DNA of 34,191 nucleotides from Chloroflexota bacterium (GTDB taxonomy: Bacteria; Chloroflexota; Dormibacteria; Dormibacterales; Dormibacteraceae): NCBI GenBank assembly GCA_005889495.1, contig VBHA01000161.1, positions 1 through 34,191 on the forward strand, written 5' to 3'. Positions 17,501-26,500 of the stretch are shown piece by piece (position 1 is the first letter of the stretch; each line of letters begins with the position of its first letter). The translations under genes were made by a program, and so were the position numbers. Below the pieces are notes generated by a model that saw only the letters and a list, made by a program, of their open reading frames with translations, was not told the DNA's origin and did not search any database.

Positions 17501-20500
17501 GACGGACGGTGGCGTGCCAGGGCCGGTCGTGGTCCCGACCGGGTTGAGCTCATCGCTGACCCTTGATTTCCCAACCGCCAAGGAGCACGCGGAAGTCCTG
17601 TCCGCGAGCGTCGGTGTGGGCAGCTTCGTGCTCGCCCACGGCCAGTTCAGCACCGACAAGAGCACGGTCGACGTGACCGACCCCGCGTACACGGGCAGCG
17701 CTTCGCTTCTGGCTGTGTCCGTCAAGAACGCCGAGGTGTTCGTCGGCTCCGGGGCCTCATTCGACACGACGACGGGCGCGATCGTGAGGACGGGAGCGAT
17801 CGGGTTCTACGCGACCGGGATCGACGTCGACGTGGCGACGGTGAAGCCGGCCTCCACCGACCCCGCCGACCAGACGAGCTTCACCGGAGTGCAGGCGAGC
17901 GTCACGAGCGCGGGCCTGCAGGGGATCGACCACCTCATCCTGACCGTGGACAGCGGGACCGTGAAGGTGAACAGGGCGACCGACTCCACGGGCGCCGACT
18001 CCTCGACGCTGCTGACATGGGCCAACGTCAAGGACTCCGTCGGCGGCGCAGCGGTGCCGGCTCTGACGCTTGCCTCGACCGACACCTACAGCATCGCGGG
18101 CGACGTCACGGTCGACCTCGCCGGGCTTGTGAAGGGATCGGCAAGCGTGAGCCTGAAGCAGACGCTCTTCACCTCGGCCGCGCTTTCGTTGAGCAACGCT
18201 CCGCTCCTCGCCGGCAGCGTGACCGTCGACTCGACCAAGGGCCAGCAGGTCACGCTGGGCACAGCGGAATTCGGCGCGACGGTGAACAACGCTTCGATCA
18301 GCTTCGCCTCCCTCAGCGACCCTTCGACGGGTAAGAGCTGGTTCGGCCTCGACGGAAAGAGCATCGGCGCGAGCCTGGTCGGGCCGCAGCTCAGCGGCTC
18401 GGTCACCGACGGTCAGGTCCAGCTGAACCAGGAATCCGGCACCGGCGCGACGGCGATGAACTGGGGTGATGTGACCGGGTCTGGCCTGACACTTTCCGGG
18501 GAGCTAGCGGTCTTGGCCGGGGACGTGACCGGATTGAGCGCCCTGAGCGTGCTCGACGGTTCGGCGACTTTCAAGTTCACACGCTCGATGGTCTCGACCT
18601 CGGGGCCGAACCCCGTGGTCACTGACGGTGCCATGCTCGCGGGTCAGATCACCGTCAGCGTGGCGAAGTCGCAGGCGATCACCGTCGGCACCACGGCCTT
18701 CGGCGTGCGGATCACGAGCCTGACCCTTGACTTCGCATCCCTCTCGGATGCGACCGGACACAACTGGTTCGCCCTCAGCGCGACGGGCCTTGGTGGGACT
18801 CTGACCGGACCGAGTCTCAGCGCGACCGTGGGCGGCGGCCATGTGACCATCAACGAGGCGCCAGACGCCATGCCGGTGATGGATTGGGGCGCGATCACGG
18901 GCTCCGGACTCACCCTGAGCACCCCCGGCGCCGAGATCGCAGGCGACCTGACCGGCTTGAACGTATTCGACGTCCTGAGCGGCTCGGCGAGTTTCCTCGT
19001 GGCGAGGACGGTGGTCAGCACGAGCAGTCCCAACCCGAACCTCGCAGGGGCTGTCCTCCTTTACGGTCAGCTGAACGTCAACTCAGCGACGCAGCAGCTC
19101 ACGCTGGGTAGCGAGGCTTTCGGCTTCACGGTCAAGAACGTCTCGTTGAAGTTCGCGGTCATGTCCGAGCCTGGAAGCGCGGCGAAGAGCTGGTTCGGCC
19201 TCGACGCGGAAGGACTGACCGGCCAGCTCAACGGGCCCGGCCTCCAGGGAGGGATCACAGGCGGGTCGGTCAAGCTGAACGAGGTCTTCGTCAACGAGGA
19301 CAGGCTCCAGATCGACGAAGAAGCCGACGCCGAACCGCTCGACTGGTCCCGATCCGGCCTGTCAAGCGCGGGTCTGACGCTGAGTGGCAACGTCGCCGAG
19401 GTCGCCGGCGACATCACCGGGCTCAACGCCTTCGACGTCGTCACCGGAGGGGCGACCTTCAGCGCCAGCCGCACGTACGTCACCACTTCCGACCCGCAGC
19501 TGGTCAACGCGCCTCTCTACACGGGCACGATCAGCTTCAGCGGCTCCCAGCACCTGCGACTGGGCACGACAGCCTTCGGGGTCGCGGTGACGGGTGGAAG
19601 CCTCCACCTGGCGGCGCTGAAGAGCGCGGGTCAGACGTGGTTCGGTCTCGACGCCGACAACGTGATGGGCACGCTTGACGCCCCGGGGCTTCACGCCACG
19701 GTGGGCAACGGTGTCATTCAGATCAACGAAGCATCGGGCGCGGCCACGCCGCTGGACTGGCGCCAGGACGGCCTGCAGGCCGCCGGCCTTTCGCTGCATG
19801 GCGAGCTGATCAGCGTCGGGGCCGACATGATCAACCTCGACGCGTTCGAGCTGGTGACCGGCTCCGCGAGCTTCAAGGTGGCCAAGACCCTGGTCACGAT
19901 CTCGAGCCCGTCGCTGAACGGCGCTCCCCTGCTCTCCGGAAGCGTGACCATCAGCGGCGGCCAGCACCTCCAGTTCGGCGCGGCCGCGTTTGGGGTCAAC
20001 GTCACGGGCGGAAGCCTGGCCATCGCGGCGCTGACCGATCCCGCCACCGGGCGATCGTGGTTTGGCCTTCACGCCACCGCGGTGGCCGGCCACCTTGTTG
20101 GGCCCGGCGTGTCCGCGGACGTGTCGGCCGGTGAGGTGAAGCTCAACAAGGCATCAGGCACTGGTGCCACCGCGCTGAACTGGACCCAGACCGGCCTTAC
20201 CGACACCGGCCTGAACCTGAGCGGGCCTGCAGCCTCGGTCTCGGCTGACATCAGCAACCTGGACGTCTTCAAAGTTGTAGGTGGGGGCGCCAGCTTCAGC
20301 GTCACGGAGGAGCCGATCAGCACCAGTGCCCCGAATCAGGTTCTGAGCAACGCACCGCTGCTCTTCGGCTCGATCACCATCAGCCCCGCGAAGCACCAGG
20401 AGCTGACGCTCGGCAACGACGCATTCGGCATCCATGTGACCGCGGCAATCGTCAACTTCGCGGTCTTGAGCGACCCAGCGAGCGACCACAGCTGGCTGGG

Positions 20501-23500
20501 TCTTTCCGTCAGCGGCCTCTCCGCCGCGGTGGTCGCGCCGCAGGTCAACGCTGGCGTGACGAACGGCTTCATCCTCCTCAACCACCCTTCGGGTACTGGC
20601 ACCCCGGCCCTCAACTGGACGGATACAGGGCTCGCGGACGCGGGGCTGACGATGAAGGTGACCACTGCACGCGTCGGCGGCGACATCAACCAGATAGACG
20701 TGTTCGGCGTGGTCAGGGGATCCGCCAGCTTCAGCGTGGGATGGAGCCTCGTCACCACCACGGATCCGTCGCTCACCGATGCTTCGCTGTTGACGGGTAG
20801 CCTCAGCGTCGATCCGACCAAGAACCAGCAGCTTCAGCTGGGGACATCGGGCTTTGGCATCACGCTGACAGACGGCACCATCAACCTGGCGTCGCTCACG
20901 GACCCCGCGCCAAAGCCGACCGAAGTGCCGAGGGTCCTTCCGGTCGTCGTCCAGCCTGGACCCAGGGTGGACGTCATCACGACCGCCAAGGGCGGCAAGG
21001 GGGCGACAGTCCAGGTGCTGCGCACGGTCAACGCCAATGCCACGCTCGGCCAGGTCGAGACGCTGACGGTGCTCGCCTCCGCCGGCTCTTTCACGCTGCG
21101 CGGAGCATCTGGCGATGTGCCCGCCGGCCTGGTGTGGAACGCGTCATCCACGGCGGTGCAGGCTGCTGTCGCCGGGCTTGCGAGCGTCAAGGCGCTCACG
21201 AACGTCGCGGCATGCGGGACGACCTGCGTGACGGTCGCGCCCATGTCGGTCGCCCCCGAGGGCAACGTCTACACGATCACCTTCGACGCGAGCCTTTCGA
21301 ACGTGCCGACGCTCACGACTGACGCGAGCCAGCTGGTCGCGCGTAACGAGCAGCAGCAGATCTCAGTGTGGAACGCCAACGCCGGAACGTTCACGATCAC
21401 CGACGGCGCCCACTCCGCCACGATCAAATTCGACCTCAGCGACCTGAGCACGGCGCTTGCAAGCATGTCGGCGGACGTGAAGATCGCCGGGGATCCACCC
21501 GGTACCGCACCGCACAACGGCTTTTTCACCGTCGAGTTCAACGGCGCCTCAGTCCGCGGTGCGCACGTCAACCCGCTGGTCGCCGACCCGGCTCGCCTGA
21601 CAGGCGCCCTGAATAATGGCCAGCTGGCCGGTGACGTGCACTTCGGGGCCACGATCTTCAACAACCCGTCGTCCACCGGGGTGATCTCTCGGCAGGGTGC
21701 TGCGGCGGTCAACATCCGGGTGGTCGACCCGGGCAGCGCCACCGCCAACGGCGTGCAGGCGTACGACGTCAGCGGCGCCGTCGGCGGCTATTACCAGCTC
21801 CAGTACTCGTTCGGCACCATCGCGCCGTTCATTGTTGAAGTCTCCAACCCGATCTCGGCTTTCGCGAGCGCCGCCGAGGTCGAGTCGATCCTCGCGGACA
21901 TGCCATTGATCGGTGGTCCCACGCGAGCGCACAACGTCTCGGTCTCGCAGACCGGCAGCACATACGTCGTCGTCTTCGTCGGCGCCCTGTCCAACAGAGC
22001 GATCAACCCGCTTACGTGGGCTGATGCCGCGTCGAACCACCTGATCGCCCAGGACCAGCAGCAGATCTTCCAGATCCTGAACGCGACCAGCGGGTCCTTC
22101 ACGCTGAGCCTCGGCCTCCAGGTCGACGGCAGCCCGATCAGTGTCTTCACCAACGCGATCAACTACCCCGCGACGTCGGCCGCCGTGAAGGCTGCGCTCG
22201 AGGCGGCGTTGACCAAGGTGACGATCGGAGGCATGCCGCTGCCCGCCACGGCGACCGTCGCCCAGGTCGGGACCACCTACATCGTCGACTTCAACCTGAG
22301 CGGTCCGCTGGACGCAAACGCCCACGACACCTCGTTCGACAACATCCAGCCGATCGCGGTCGACCGCCAGCTGTCGGCCATCGACAGCAACATCGCCGAC
22401 TGCGGCAGCAGCCAGCCCGGCGGCACGTCGCCGCACTGGGCCTTGATCCCTGGCATCAAGACCGGAACCCTCGCCGCCGCGACCAGCGGCCTGACCTCTC
22501 TCGTGTACACGGCGGTGAACGGTGACGCCCCCGTCGCGGGCGATGTTTTCGTCATCGATACAGGTGGAAATCAGGAACAGTTCACCGCCAACACGGTCAC
22601 ACCGACGGGCACCGTCACCAAGCAAAACGACCCGAAGGGTCCGACGCCGACCTTCCGTCTGGACATCGCCGGGCTGATCAAGAACCACGCGGGCGGCATC
22701 ACGGCGACGGCGGCGGCGCAGGGCCAAAAGCTCGGCGTCTTCTCGGCTCCGGTGAAGGCCGGCGACAGCTCGTTCCTCGATAGCCCGATCGTGGGCGGCC
22801 AACCCTTCGTGCACGAGACCCTGATCCTGGACACTGGGTTGGGCGTTCGAGAGCCGGTCATCGTGTCTGCCGTCCAGACCTCTGGATCGGACTACCTGGT
22901 CACGATCATCGGCCAGTTCCAGTTCAAGCATGCGGTCGGCGCCCTGGTCTCCACTGCTCTCGACCCGACGACTCTCGAGGGCACGGTCACCTACTCCAAG
23001 CTCGCGTGGGACGACACCTTCTGGGATCACTACGCCGGTGACGGGAACTTCTTCGTCTACCCGGACGCGAACTTCGTCCAGCTGCTCGCCAACCCCGGCA
23101 ACTGGGACCACGGCGACGGCAATGAGAAGGGACGGATCGAGGTCGAGTGGGACCGCGCGCCGGCGAACGGCTCGGGCGCAGACCTCGCATCGGGCGCGTT
23201 TCCGACCTGGGCTCTTCCGGTCGTCGGTGACTGGGTCCACGTCGTGGGCGCCCTGATCTGCGACTGCGGACACCCCGAGGGCGGCTTCCGACGTCGCCTG
23301 GCACTGCCGCGGTGGTTCCGGGCTACGCGGCGCTGGGCACCGTGCAGACCACCCGGGCCGACATCTTCGGCTCCAGCGTGGGCAGCAAGGCGCGGCTGCA
23401 GGAGAACTGCTTCCTGCCGATCTTCGCCGGGGTGCCCGGTGCCGTGTTCGGCAAAACCAACCCCACCGACAAGTGCCTCAACAAGCTCGACTGGTACCAG

Positions 23501-23588
23501 CCGCTGGCCTTCGACGAGAACGGGCAAGCCGCCGTCTACCACCTGTTCGTGCCGGCGCCGGCGAAGCCGGCCGGCAACTTCAACGTGA
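11574..23588 (+). CDS. Giant modular surface protein, part 1 (5' part; frameshift near 23290)
   Basis: N-terminal half of a giant exported protein (about 3,905 meaningful codons, then an out-of-frame Arg-rich tail to the stop at 23588). GTG 11574 directly follows AGGAGG and opens with an uncleaved-type membrane segment (LKLGAVPVVWAVSSVAVVSIVA). Modules in order: an unnamed alpha/beta region to about 12350; FN3 and Ig-like domains (12360-16030); a ZU5-like segment (16045-16395); a Big_1-like domain (16400-16675); a GGDGDDIF...WALTG...ENIQGG module (16740-17120); an array of about 140-residue repeats (17330-20909); FTL modules (21051-22370); and the first half of a WDHY/DCGH domain (22960-23290). 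The likely role is adhesion or cell-surface scaffold. Nothing enzymatic was recognised. An open frame further upstream to 11424 is rejected because of the promoter. Confidence 0.85.
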   Translation: MSVAATSWKTVALKLGAVPVVWAVSSVAVVSIVAQSFSSGVLTGPTSSTSLQASRPSSVWPSGPISMDQFPGTSDVNIRFAPFTSAATVQGWGDRYGLDMVGYSPAFGRSTFSLPRVTISQLTSDTALVTFPPLAQSNDVSTFIADNHLSVIRWVREPRADAIANERVALVQLPKLNLRRLDPAAGTWAAQLPAHLDVERVKSWAQGAGLRYISYDQNTGETHVYAPGTAVQPYASAAAAAIALLRQRLQDALSKIHPVSPSSSVPGGLRVTAGSSGILMTWSAARGASAYAIYRGTSVNGPYSYIGQTTTLSFSDSSGTSGTLFYRVMSLRACAASVTDRGGCQTASPALDTRYASAPSAVVSIPQSGTSPAGAPSGLTGVSASPGARLTWNSVTGATAYAIFSSPTSGGAYTYIGQTTTTGFTDTAAPDGATSYYRVMAMHTCPAGTTDLGGCQASQPSFDPRYATVPLPVAVPASGGTTTGGGTTPPPAQVTVQATASDGHVTLTWTAVPGASAYHVFRSAAGGQAVAVGTTTDTSLVDTGGQAGVSYSYEVDPDMPAGSPAVTPATATAVWQAASSKPTVTTMEPSTGTLTGSVQLTLRGRSGDGAAVVTWLIGGNGGWTPIGTVTAQRAGGDPLAWTSTLTWNTSAVGDGAVSLRATAADGSGNTTQVDQTYEIVNGRPPAPTAFAATPEAGAVALSWQQPSYTDAASYALYRDETADPLAVLNPDARSYVDAQPSPGQHTYRLVMRGSQGQLSDTVSASAAVLSGMAAPTVIDFQAKLPTGADLDSEATVSSRLLLTAKIAPSGALVFEYQIDGGVWTQVDATTVCQTGQCDADWDTALLPPGHYKVRGRAGSTTSNGHGFHRGAPSVPLAPSGISVSMAGGGVLIRWSAPPASEPVAYSVWRRTGVSWQLLARVAGREFLDNAYLPGIATDYRIEAINSDGQEGAPSPTAHITPLAQAAAAPAAGVGTPHGLAALSAPGAVTLYWIAATNAHGYSIERALAAGGPFAIVATTSETSFVDRPGPIGGQAYYQVRATSGSQTSEASSAVPAVLIPVAAVYVNSSKLSVATGAPPSLVLAKPEILLGGTDGSPPNASTLVGRAVQTTVQGTSTANISAARIETQTLGGSWQPLAVLVAVTTGSGWTAIGDVVTAGLPAGTYSVRAVAIAPNGSTVDTTATRQLDVVHSVPAPVALDPQIDGSDVLLSWTAPVTSTAVTYSVYRSVGTSGFVQIASGVTGTTYRDRYLGNATAMRYRVSAVDLVGNSSPMSQAASITTPLAWDAPSIMLISPLPAEAAALESAILEIEARTSARAGVASVTMSYMPSGGTAWIGLPALPLPSSVGGGASLNLQGGTLWAAVWNTSALHGNYSVRLDVTDSRGRTSEQITTFTFIGSAPRGPPLVNLTITPLLGGLRLTWPADGVNYQVRRSANGTSGVVRSIGRSSNGSLDDTDVVPGLTYAYQLWTLGGPASRSVTASASSGSGVGVVTPQAGGSASSADGKATVTFAPGMVNSSIAVSVKAAAGQASLAYDLSAIDTEGAAVHNFNGLPMLTIHYPTSGVAPAAIYYLSPDGRSLPLTSSVNTTAHTISAALPHFSTYLAGLPAAIDLAANPATPVAAGTSVTLTATVTDASNNAVEQAPVTFTSDGGSTLDQASCTTDAGGHCSVHVSDAAFEVVNATATVDSLSKTVSVTFQQDWAVALANGTGHNVSLTASGSDVTITVDGTPSTRPAATISSLTVSGGDGDDIFSVDASVSSLAFPITFAGAGGSNTITGPDADSKWALTGVNAGKLAFGTTAVSFTDTENIQGGTAKNAYTYGDSAGVTGSITNATGSTVKDLTLGGFIHLSGDYSFGTPHQVTVVVKTDANPTGSSLSGVWMTTFGVSGGTAFIGAGPGTAGAAGLQGALDSFAVALFVHLDTVTPSNSLAWEAAGIHMDASIVGIPGVTLAAKGIGVSFNGRASDGSFLDLSQVTDGGVPGPVVVPTGLSSSLTLDFPTAKEHAEVLSASVGVGSFVLAHGQFSTDKSTVDVTDPAYTGSASLLAVSVKNAEVFVGSGASFDTTTGAIVRTGAIGFYATGIDVDVATVKPASTDPADQTSFTGVQASVTSAGLQGIDHLILTVDSGTVKVNRATDSTGADSSTLLTWANVKDSVGGAAVPALTLASTDTYSIAGDVTVDLAGLVKGSASVSLKQTLFTSAALSLSNAPLLAGSVTVDSTKGQQVTLGTAEFGATVNNASISFASLSDPSTGKSWFGLDGKSIGASLVGPQLSGSVTDGQVQLNQESGTGATAMNWGDVTGSGLTLSGELAVLAGDVTGLSALSVLDGSATFKFTRSMVSTSGPNPVVTDGAMLAGQITVSVAKSQAITVGTTAFGVRITSLTLDFASLSDATGHNWFALSATGLGGTLTGPSLSATVGGGHVTINEAPDAMPVMDWGAITGSGLTLSTPGAEIAGDLTGLNVFDVLSGSASFLVARTVVSTSSPNPNLAGAVLLYGQLNVNSATQQLTLGSEAFGFTVKNVSLKFAVMSEPGSAAKSWFGLDAEGLTGQLNGPGLQGGITGGSVKLNEVFVNEDRLQIDEEADAEPLDWSRSGLSSAGLTLSGNVAEVAGDITGLNAFDVVTGGATFSASRTYVTTSDPQLVNAPLYTGTISFSGSQHLRLGTTAFGVAVTGGSLHLAALKSAGQTWFGLDADNVMGTLDAPGLHATVGNGVIQINEASGAATPLDWRQDGLQAAGLSLHGELISVGADMINLDAFELVTGSASFKVAKTLVTISSPSLNGAPLLSGSVTISGGQHLQFGAAAFGVNVTGGSLAIAALTDPATGRSWFGLHATAVAGHLVGPGVSADVSAGEVKLNKASGTGATALNWTQTGLTDTGLNLSGPAASVSADISNLDVFKVVGGGASFSVTEEPISTSAPNQVLSNAPLLFGSITISPAKHQELTLGNDAFGIHVTAAIVNFAVLSDPASDHSWLGLSVSGLSAAVVAPQVNAGVTNGFILLNHPSGTGTPALNWTDTGLADAGLTMKVTTARVGGDINQIDVFGVVRGSASFSVGWSLVTTTDPSLTDASLLTGSLSVDPTKNQQLQLGTSGFGITLTDGTINLASLTDPAPKPTEVPRVLPVVVQPGPRVDVITTAKGGKGATVQVLRTVNANATLGQVETLTVLASAGSFTLRGASGDVPAGLVWNASSTAVQAAVAGLASVKALTNVAACGTTCVTVAPMSVAPEGNVYTITFDASLSNVPTLTTDASQLVARNEQQQISVWNANAGTFTITDGAHSATIKFDLSDLSTALASMSADVKIAGDPPGTAPHNGFFTVEFNGASVRGAHVNPLVADPARLTGALNNGQLAGDVHFGATIFNNPSSTGVISRQGAAAVNIRVVDPGSATANGVQAYDVSGAVGGYYQLQYSFGTIAPFIVEVSNPISAFASAAEVESILADMPLIGGPTRAHNVSVSQTGSTYVVVFVGALSNRAINPLTWADAASNHLIAQDQQQIFQILNATSGSFTLSLGLQVDGSPISVFTNAINYPATSAAVKAALEAALTKVTIGGMPLPATATVAQVGTTYIVDFNLSGPLDANAHDTSFDNIQPIAVDRQLSAIDSNIADCGSSQPGGTSPHWALIPGIKTGTLAAATSGLTSLVYTAVNGDAPVAGDVFVIDTGGNQEQFTANTVTPTGTVTKQNDPKGPTPTFRLDIAGLIKNHAGGITATAAAQGQKLGVFSAPVKAGDSSFLDSPIVGGQPFVHETLILDTGLGVREPVIVSAVQTSGSDYLVTIIGQFQFKHAVGALVSTALDPTTLEGTVTYSKLAWDDTFWDHYAGDGNFFVYPDANFVQLLANPGNWDHGDGNEKGRIEVEWDRAPANGSGADLASGAFPTWALPVVGDWVHVVGALICDCGHPEGGFRRRLALPRWFRATRRWAPCRPPGPTSSAPAWAARRGCRRTASCRSSPGCPVPCSAKPTPPTSASTSSTGTSRWPSTRTGKPPSTTCSCRRRRSRPATST
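12360..16030 (+). repeat. Eight FN3-like and four Ig-like domains in the giant protein
   Basis: Recurrent fibronectin-III units start near nt 12360, 12700, 13050, 13630, 14200, 14500, 15150 and 15780. Typical strands are VTLTWTAVPGASAYHVFRS, a middle Val-Gly-Thr-Thr strand and YYRV/YSYEV. Interleaved Ig-like units near 13310, 13890, 14800 and 15430 carry W-T-x-x-G...WNTSAVGDGAVSLRATA-type strands, resembling Big/Ig domains of bacterial surface proteins. These would form a long rod that moves the distal repeats away from the membrane anchor. Confidence 0.8.
16045..16675 (+). other. ZU5-like plus Big_1-like domains of the giant protein
   Basis: Nt 16045-16395 reads VVTPQAGGSASSADGKATVTF, then APGMVNSSIAVSV, and ends LPHFSTYLAG, the strand pattern of ZU5-like segments in bacterial surface proteins. 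Nt 16400-16675 reads ANPATPVAAGTSVTLTATVTD, APVTFTSDGGSTLD, CTTDAGGHCSV and ATVDSLSKTVSVTFQ, a Big_1 (invasin/intimin-type) domain with two cysteines. Together they form the junction between the FN3 rod and the repeat array. Confidence 0.65.
17330..20909 (+). repeat. Repeat array A: about eight units of a beta-rich ~140-residue module
   Basis: A repeated unit with the landmarks FGVxVTxGSL, SLSDP, SWFGLDATGL, GxLxGPxL, VxLNxASGTGA, LxWxxxGL, VAGDLTxLxVFDVVxGSASF and APLLxGS. The Trp of the WFGL motif lies at nt 18339, 18765, 19191, 19638, 20058 and 20493. This gives periods of 426, 426, 447, 420 and 435 nt (140-149 residues). Two longer, more divergent units precede (near 17360 and 17880). I recall similar unnamed modules in other giant bacterial surface proteins. 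The last unit stops after SLTDPA at 20909 and resumes at 29120. Confidence 0.85.
21051..22370 (+). repeat. FTL-module cluster 1 (about four copies)
   Basis: Four diverged copies begin near 21051, 21345, 21780 and 22047. The consensus is QQQ-x-I/L, AxxGSFTL, an inserted loop, SAAxVxAALExL, NVxVxQxGxTYxVxF and VGALSNRxIxPLT. The same pattern occurs, as I recall it, in giant planctomycete-type proteins and in tail or capsid-associated proteins of actinobacterial phages. It is probably a small alpha/beta carbohydrate- or surface-binding module. The named function is unknown. Confidence 0.65.
23286..23292 (+). other. Apparent 1-nt deletion / frameshift in the giant gene
   Basis: Up to about 23289 the meaningful frame has codons starting at multiples of three (…DCGHPEGGF). 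From about 23291 the meaningful frame is one base earlier (…SPGTAAVVPGYAALG) and stays open to the window end. Adding one base after TTCCG restores GGF-R-T-SPGTAAVV, which continues the domain smoothly. The original frame instead becomes Arg/Pro/Ser-rich and stops at 23588. This is either a sequencing or assembly error, or a real mutation splitting the gene. Confidence 0.85.
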
Positions 23589-26500
23589 CGTGCGCCAGCC
23601 CGCACTCCGCCGCACCGACCGGCACAGACCCGACGCTGCCGGTGGACGTCATCCCGGCCAGGCACAGGGACGGGACCTCGGTCATCTCGGTGACGGTGCA
23701 CAACGACCCCCTCAACCCTGGGTGCGACGTGACCATCGACTTCCGCAACTTCGACGAGCCGCCGAGCTACATGTACGGTGTCGGCACCCAGGTTTACGCG
23801 TTCTGGAACAAAGCAGTCACCGCCCGCCATGTGCGCGTGGTTTTCGACAGCTACACCGCCACGCACACGCTGACCAACGGCGACTGGTCGATCTCCGCGC
23901 TCGTCAACGACCAGTTCTCGTACGAGATGCAGCCCGACAGTGCGGTGTCGAACGGGTGGTCGAAGGTCTGCATGCCCTACAACACCGGCGTCACGACGGG
24001 TCAGAGCTACCCGATCACCAACGGGACGCTCCACGACACCCGCTGCGGCGACTTCACGATCAGCAACTCGATCATCGTCCCGCTGCTCCCGGGGCAGCCG
24101 CTGCGAGTCTTCGCCCGCGCCGTCCAGTACCAGATCTTCGATCCCGCCCTGTTCATCAGTTCGGGCTTCAGCTTCGGGACGGCTTCGGAGAACAAAGAGC
24201 TCGGGATGGTGGAGCACGTTTTCACTGCGGCTGAGAATTACGGCATCGGCCGCAGTTACGGCGAGGTCTTCCAGGACCAGACCTCGAGCGGCAACGAAGC
24301 CCGATTCCGCGACTGCGGCAACGGGTGTGGCTACATCACATTCCATATCGAAGATGCGGACCTGGCCGTCCAGCCGCCAGCGATTTACCACCCCAAGCGC
24401 TTCGTCAACTTCACGCAGCCGCCAAGCAAGATGGTCGTGAACGTCACTCAGCTGCGCAACACGCTGCCGCTGGGCACGATCAACGTCACCCTGCCGGCGA
24501 GCGCGACGCAATCGTTCACCTCTCCCGAGGACCTTGCGCTGGCCCTGCAGAACCAGACGGCGGCGGCGCTGCTGCAGGCAGGTCTGACCCCCGGCTTCAC
24601 GACCACCGGACCGTTGGCGGCCGGCCAGACCTACACCGCGCAGCAGACCCCTTACGGCGCTCCGGTCTTCGTCCCGCAGGGCAACCACATCCACTTCGGC
24701 CAGACGGGCAACCTGTCGTGCGACACCACTCGCAACCCGGTGTGTGACAACCCGGTCAACGGCGCTCTCTCCGCCGTGGTGGCACATCCCAACACCGCCG
24801 ACGTGTTGTGGGTGGGCAGCGTGAACGGCGGCATCTGGCGGACCCAGTCGACCGCCGGTGTCGGAATCACCGAGTGGCAGCCGCTCCTCGACCTCGGCCC
24901 GAGCCTGTCGATCAGCGCCCTCGCGATCGACCCCACCGTCGCGCCGGACCCGACAAGCGCCAGGAACGCGGTGCTCGTGGCCGGATTTGGCGTGGTCAGC
25001 AGCTTCTCGGCCGGCGGAGCGCTCGCGGGACTGATACGGACAATCGACGGCGGTGACACGTGGACGCCGCTTGGCTCCCAGGAGCTGGCTGGGCAGAAGG
25101 TCATGGCCATCGCGCCACGGGGAAGCAGGATCGTGGTCGCCACGCAGGGGACCAACGGAGGCGTCTGGCGCAGCGTCGACACCGGCGCGACCTTCTACCG
25201 GGTTTCCGGCAACCAGCTCGGGTTTGGCCTCCCGGCGGGTGACGCGTTCGACCTCGTCGGCGACCCAGGCAACAACGGTCGGCTGTACGCGGCCATCTCC
25301 GGAAGCGGCGTGTACACGAGCGCGGACTTCGGTGCCACATGGACGGCCACCGGCGGCCCGGCCAACGTCAGTGCTCAAACCGTGCTCGGCGCCCCAGCCT
25401 CATGGGTCGTCGGCCAGACGGTGAAGGTTCTCCTCGCCGTCCACAGCGACGCGCTCAACACGTCCGTGTTCGCGGCCGTGATGAACACGTTCCAGGACCC
25501 GAACCCCAACGCGCCCACGCACGTCGGCGGCGCCCGCATGACCGCCCTCTATCGGTCGGCCAACGGCGGCGCCTGGCAGCGGATGGACGATCCGGGGACC
25601 TGTGAAGGCAACGCGGCTTCAACCGACCCGCGCTGCCCGCAGGGCGTCTTCCTTGGGATCAACCCGGGCGGCTATCTGACGCCGAACTTCCTCTCCATCG
25701 CCGCCGACCCGGACCACGACGGCGTCGTCTATCTCGGCGGCGATCTCCAGCAGAACAACGGGGCCTGGCCCAACCAGACCGGCGCGCGGAACTTCTCTGG
25801 ACGCCTCTTCCGGTGCGACGCGGGGCGGACGCAGTACTCCGAGTGCTCCTGGATCACGGGATCCCACGCGCTCAACCCCGCGTCGACCCAGGCTCTGCCC
25901 CTCGGCGGTGCTCCGCATGCCGACTCACGCGGCATGACCTTCGACGCTGCGCACCATCTGCTCGAGATCGACGACGCGGGCATCTACAGGCAGTCCGCCC
26001 CGTACACCAACACCGGCGTGTGGACCTCGCTCAACGGCGGCCACCAGGGACCTCGGCTGCAGGTCACTGAGTCCTACTCGTGCGGTTACGACAGCATCGC
26101 CGACATCATCATCTGCGGCAACCAGGACACCGGCACGGCCGAGCAGACCTACGCCAACGACAGCCAGTGGCGAGAGATCTCGCAGGGCGATGGTGGACTG
26201 GTGGCGGTCGACGACAACGCCGCTGGCAGCGTCCGGTACTCGGGCAACCCGGGGCTGGCGAGCCTGGTTCGGCGCACGTGTGACGTCAACAACTTGTGCA
26301 CGCCCGCTCCGCAGTCGTGCCCGGACATCAGCGTCCACTCCGACTGCTTCCCGCCGCCCGGCACGCTCGTACCCCTCATCGACACCAACACAGGCCGTGA
26401 CATACGTGATCCCGGCCAGGTCGGGCCGCCAGTTGTGCCTCCGGTCGACCCGGGCATCCAGCCGTTCGGTCCCATCGCGACGGACGCCAACAACGACACG

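Noticed and set aside
18339-20493. Regular ~426-nt spacing as a CRISPR-like or satellite DNA array
   Set aside because: Units are protein-coding with codon-level divergence and no short identical repeats with spacers.
23265-23300. Programmed -1 ribosomal frameshift at the CCCC run
   Set aside because: No slippery heptamer and no clear downstream pseudoknot. A single missing base at 23289-23290 gives a better domain continuation. Kept only as an alternative.
23057-25378. Long minus-strand open frame (773 codons)
   Set aside because: Composition is Arg/Val/Asp/His-rich with no recognisable motif. It is the antisense shadow of the giant gene and a common artefact of high GC content.
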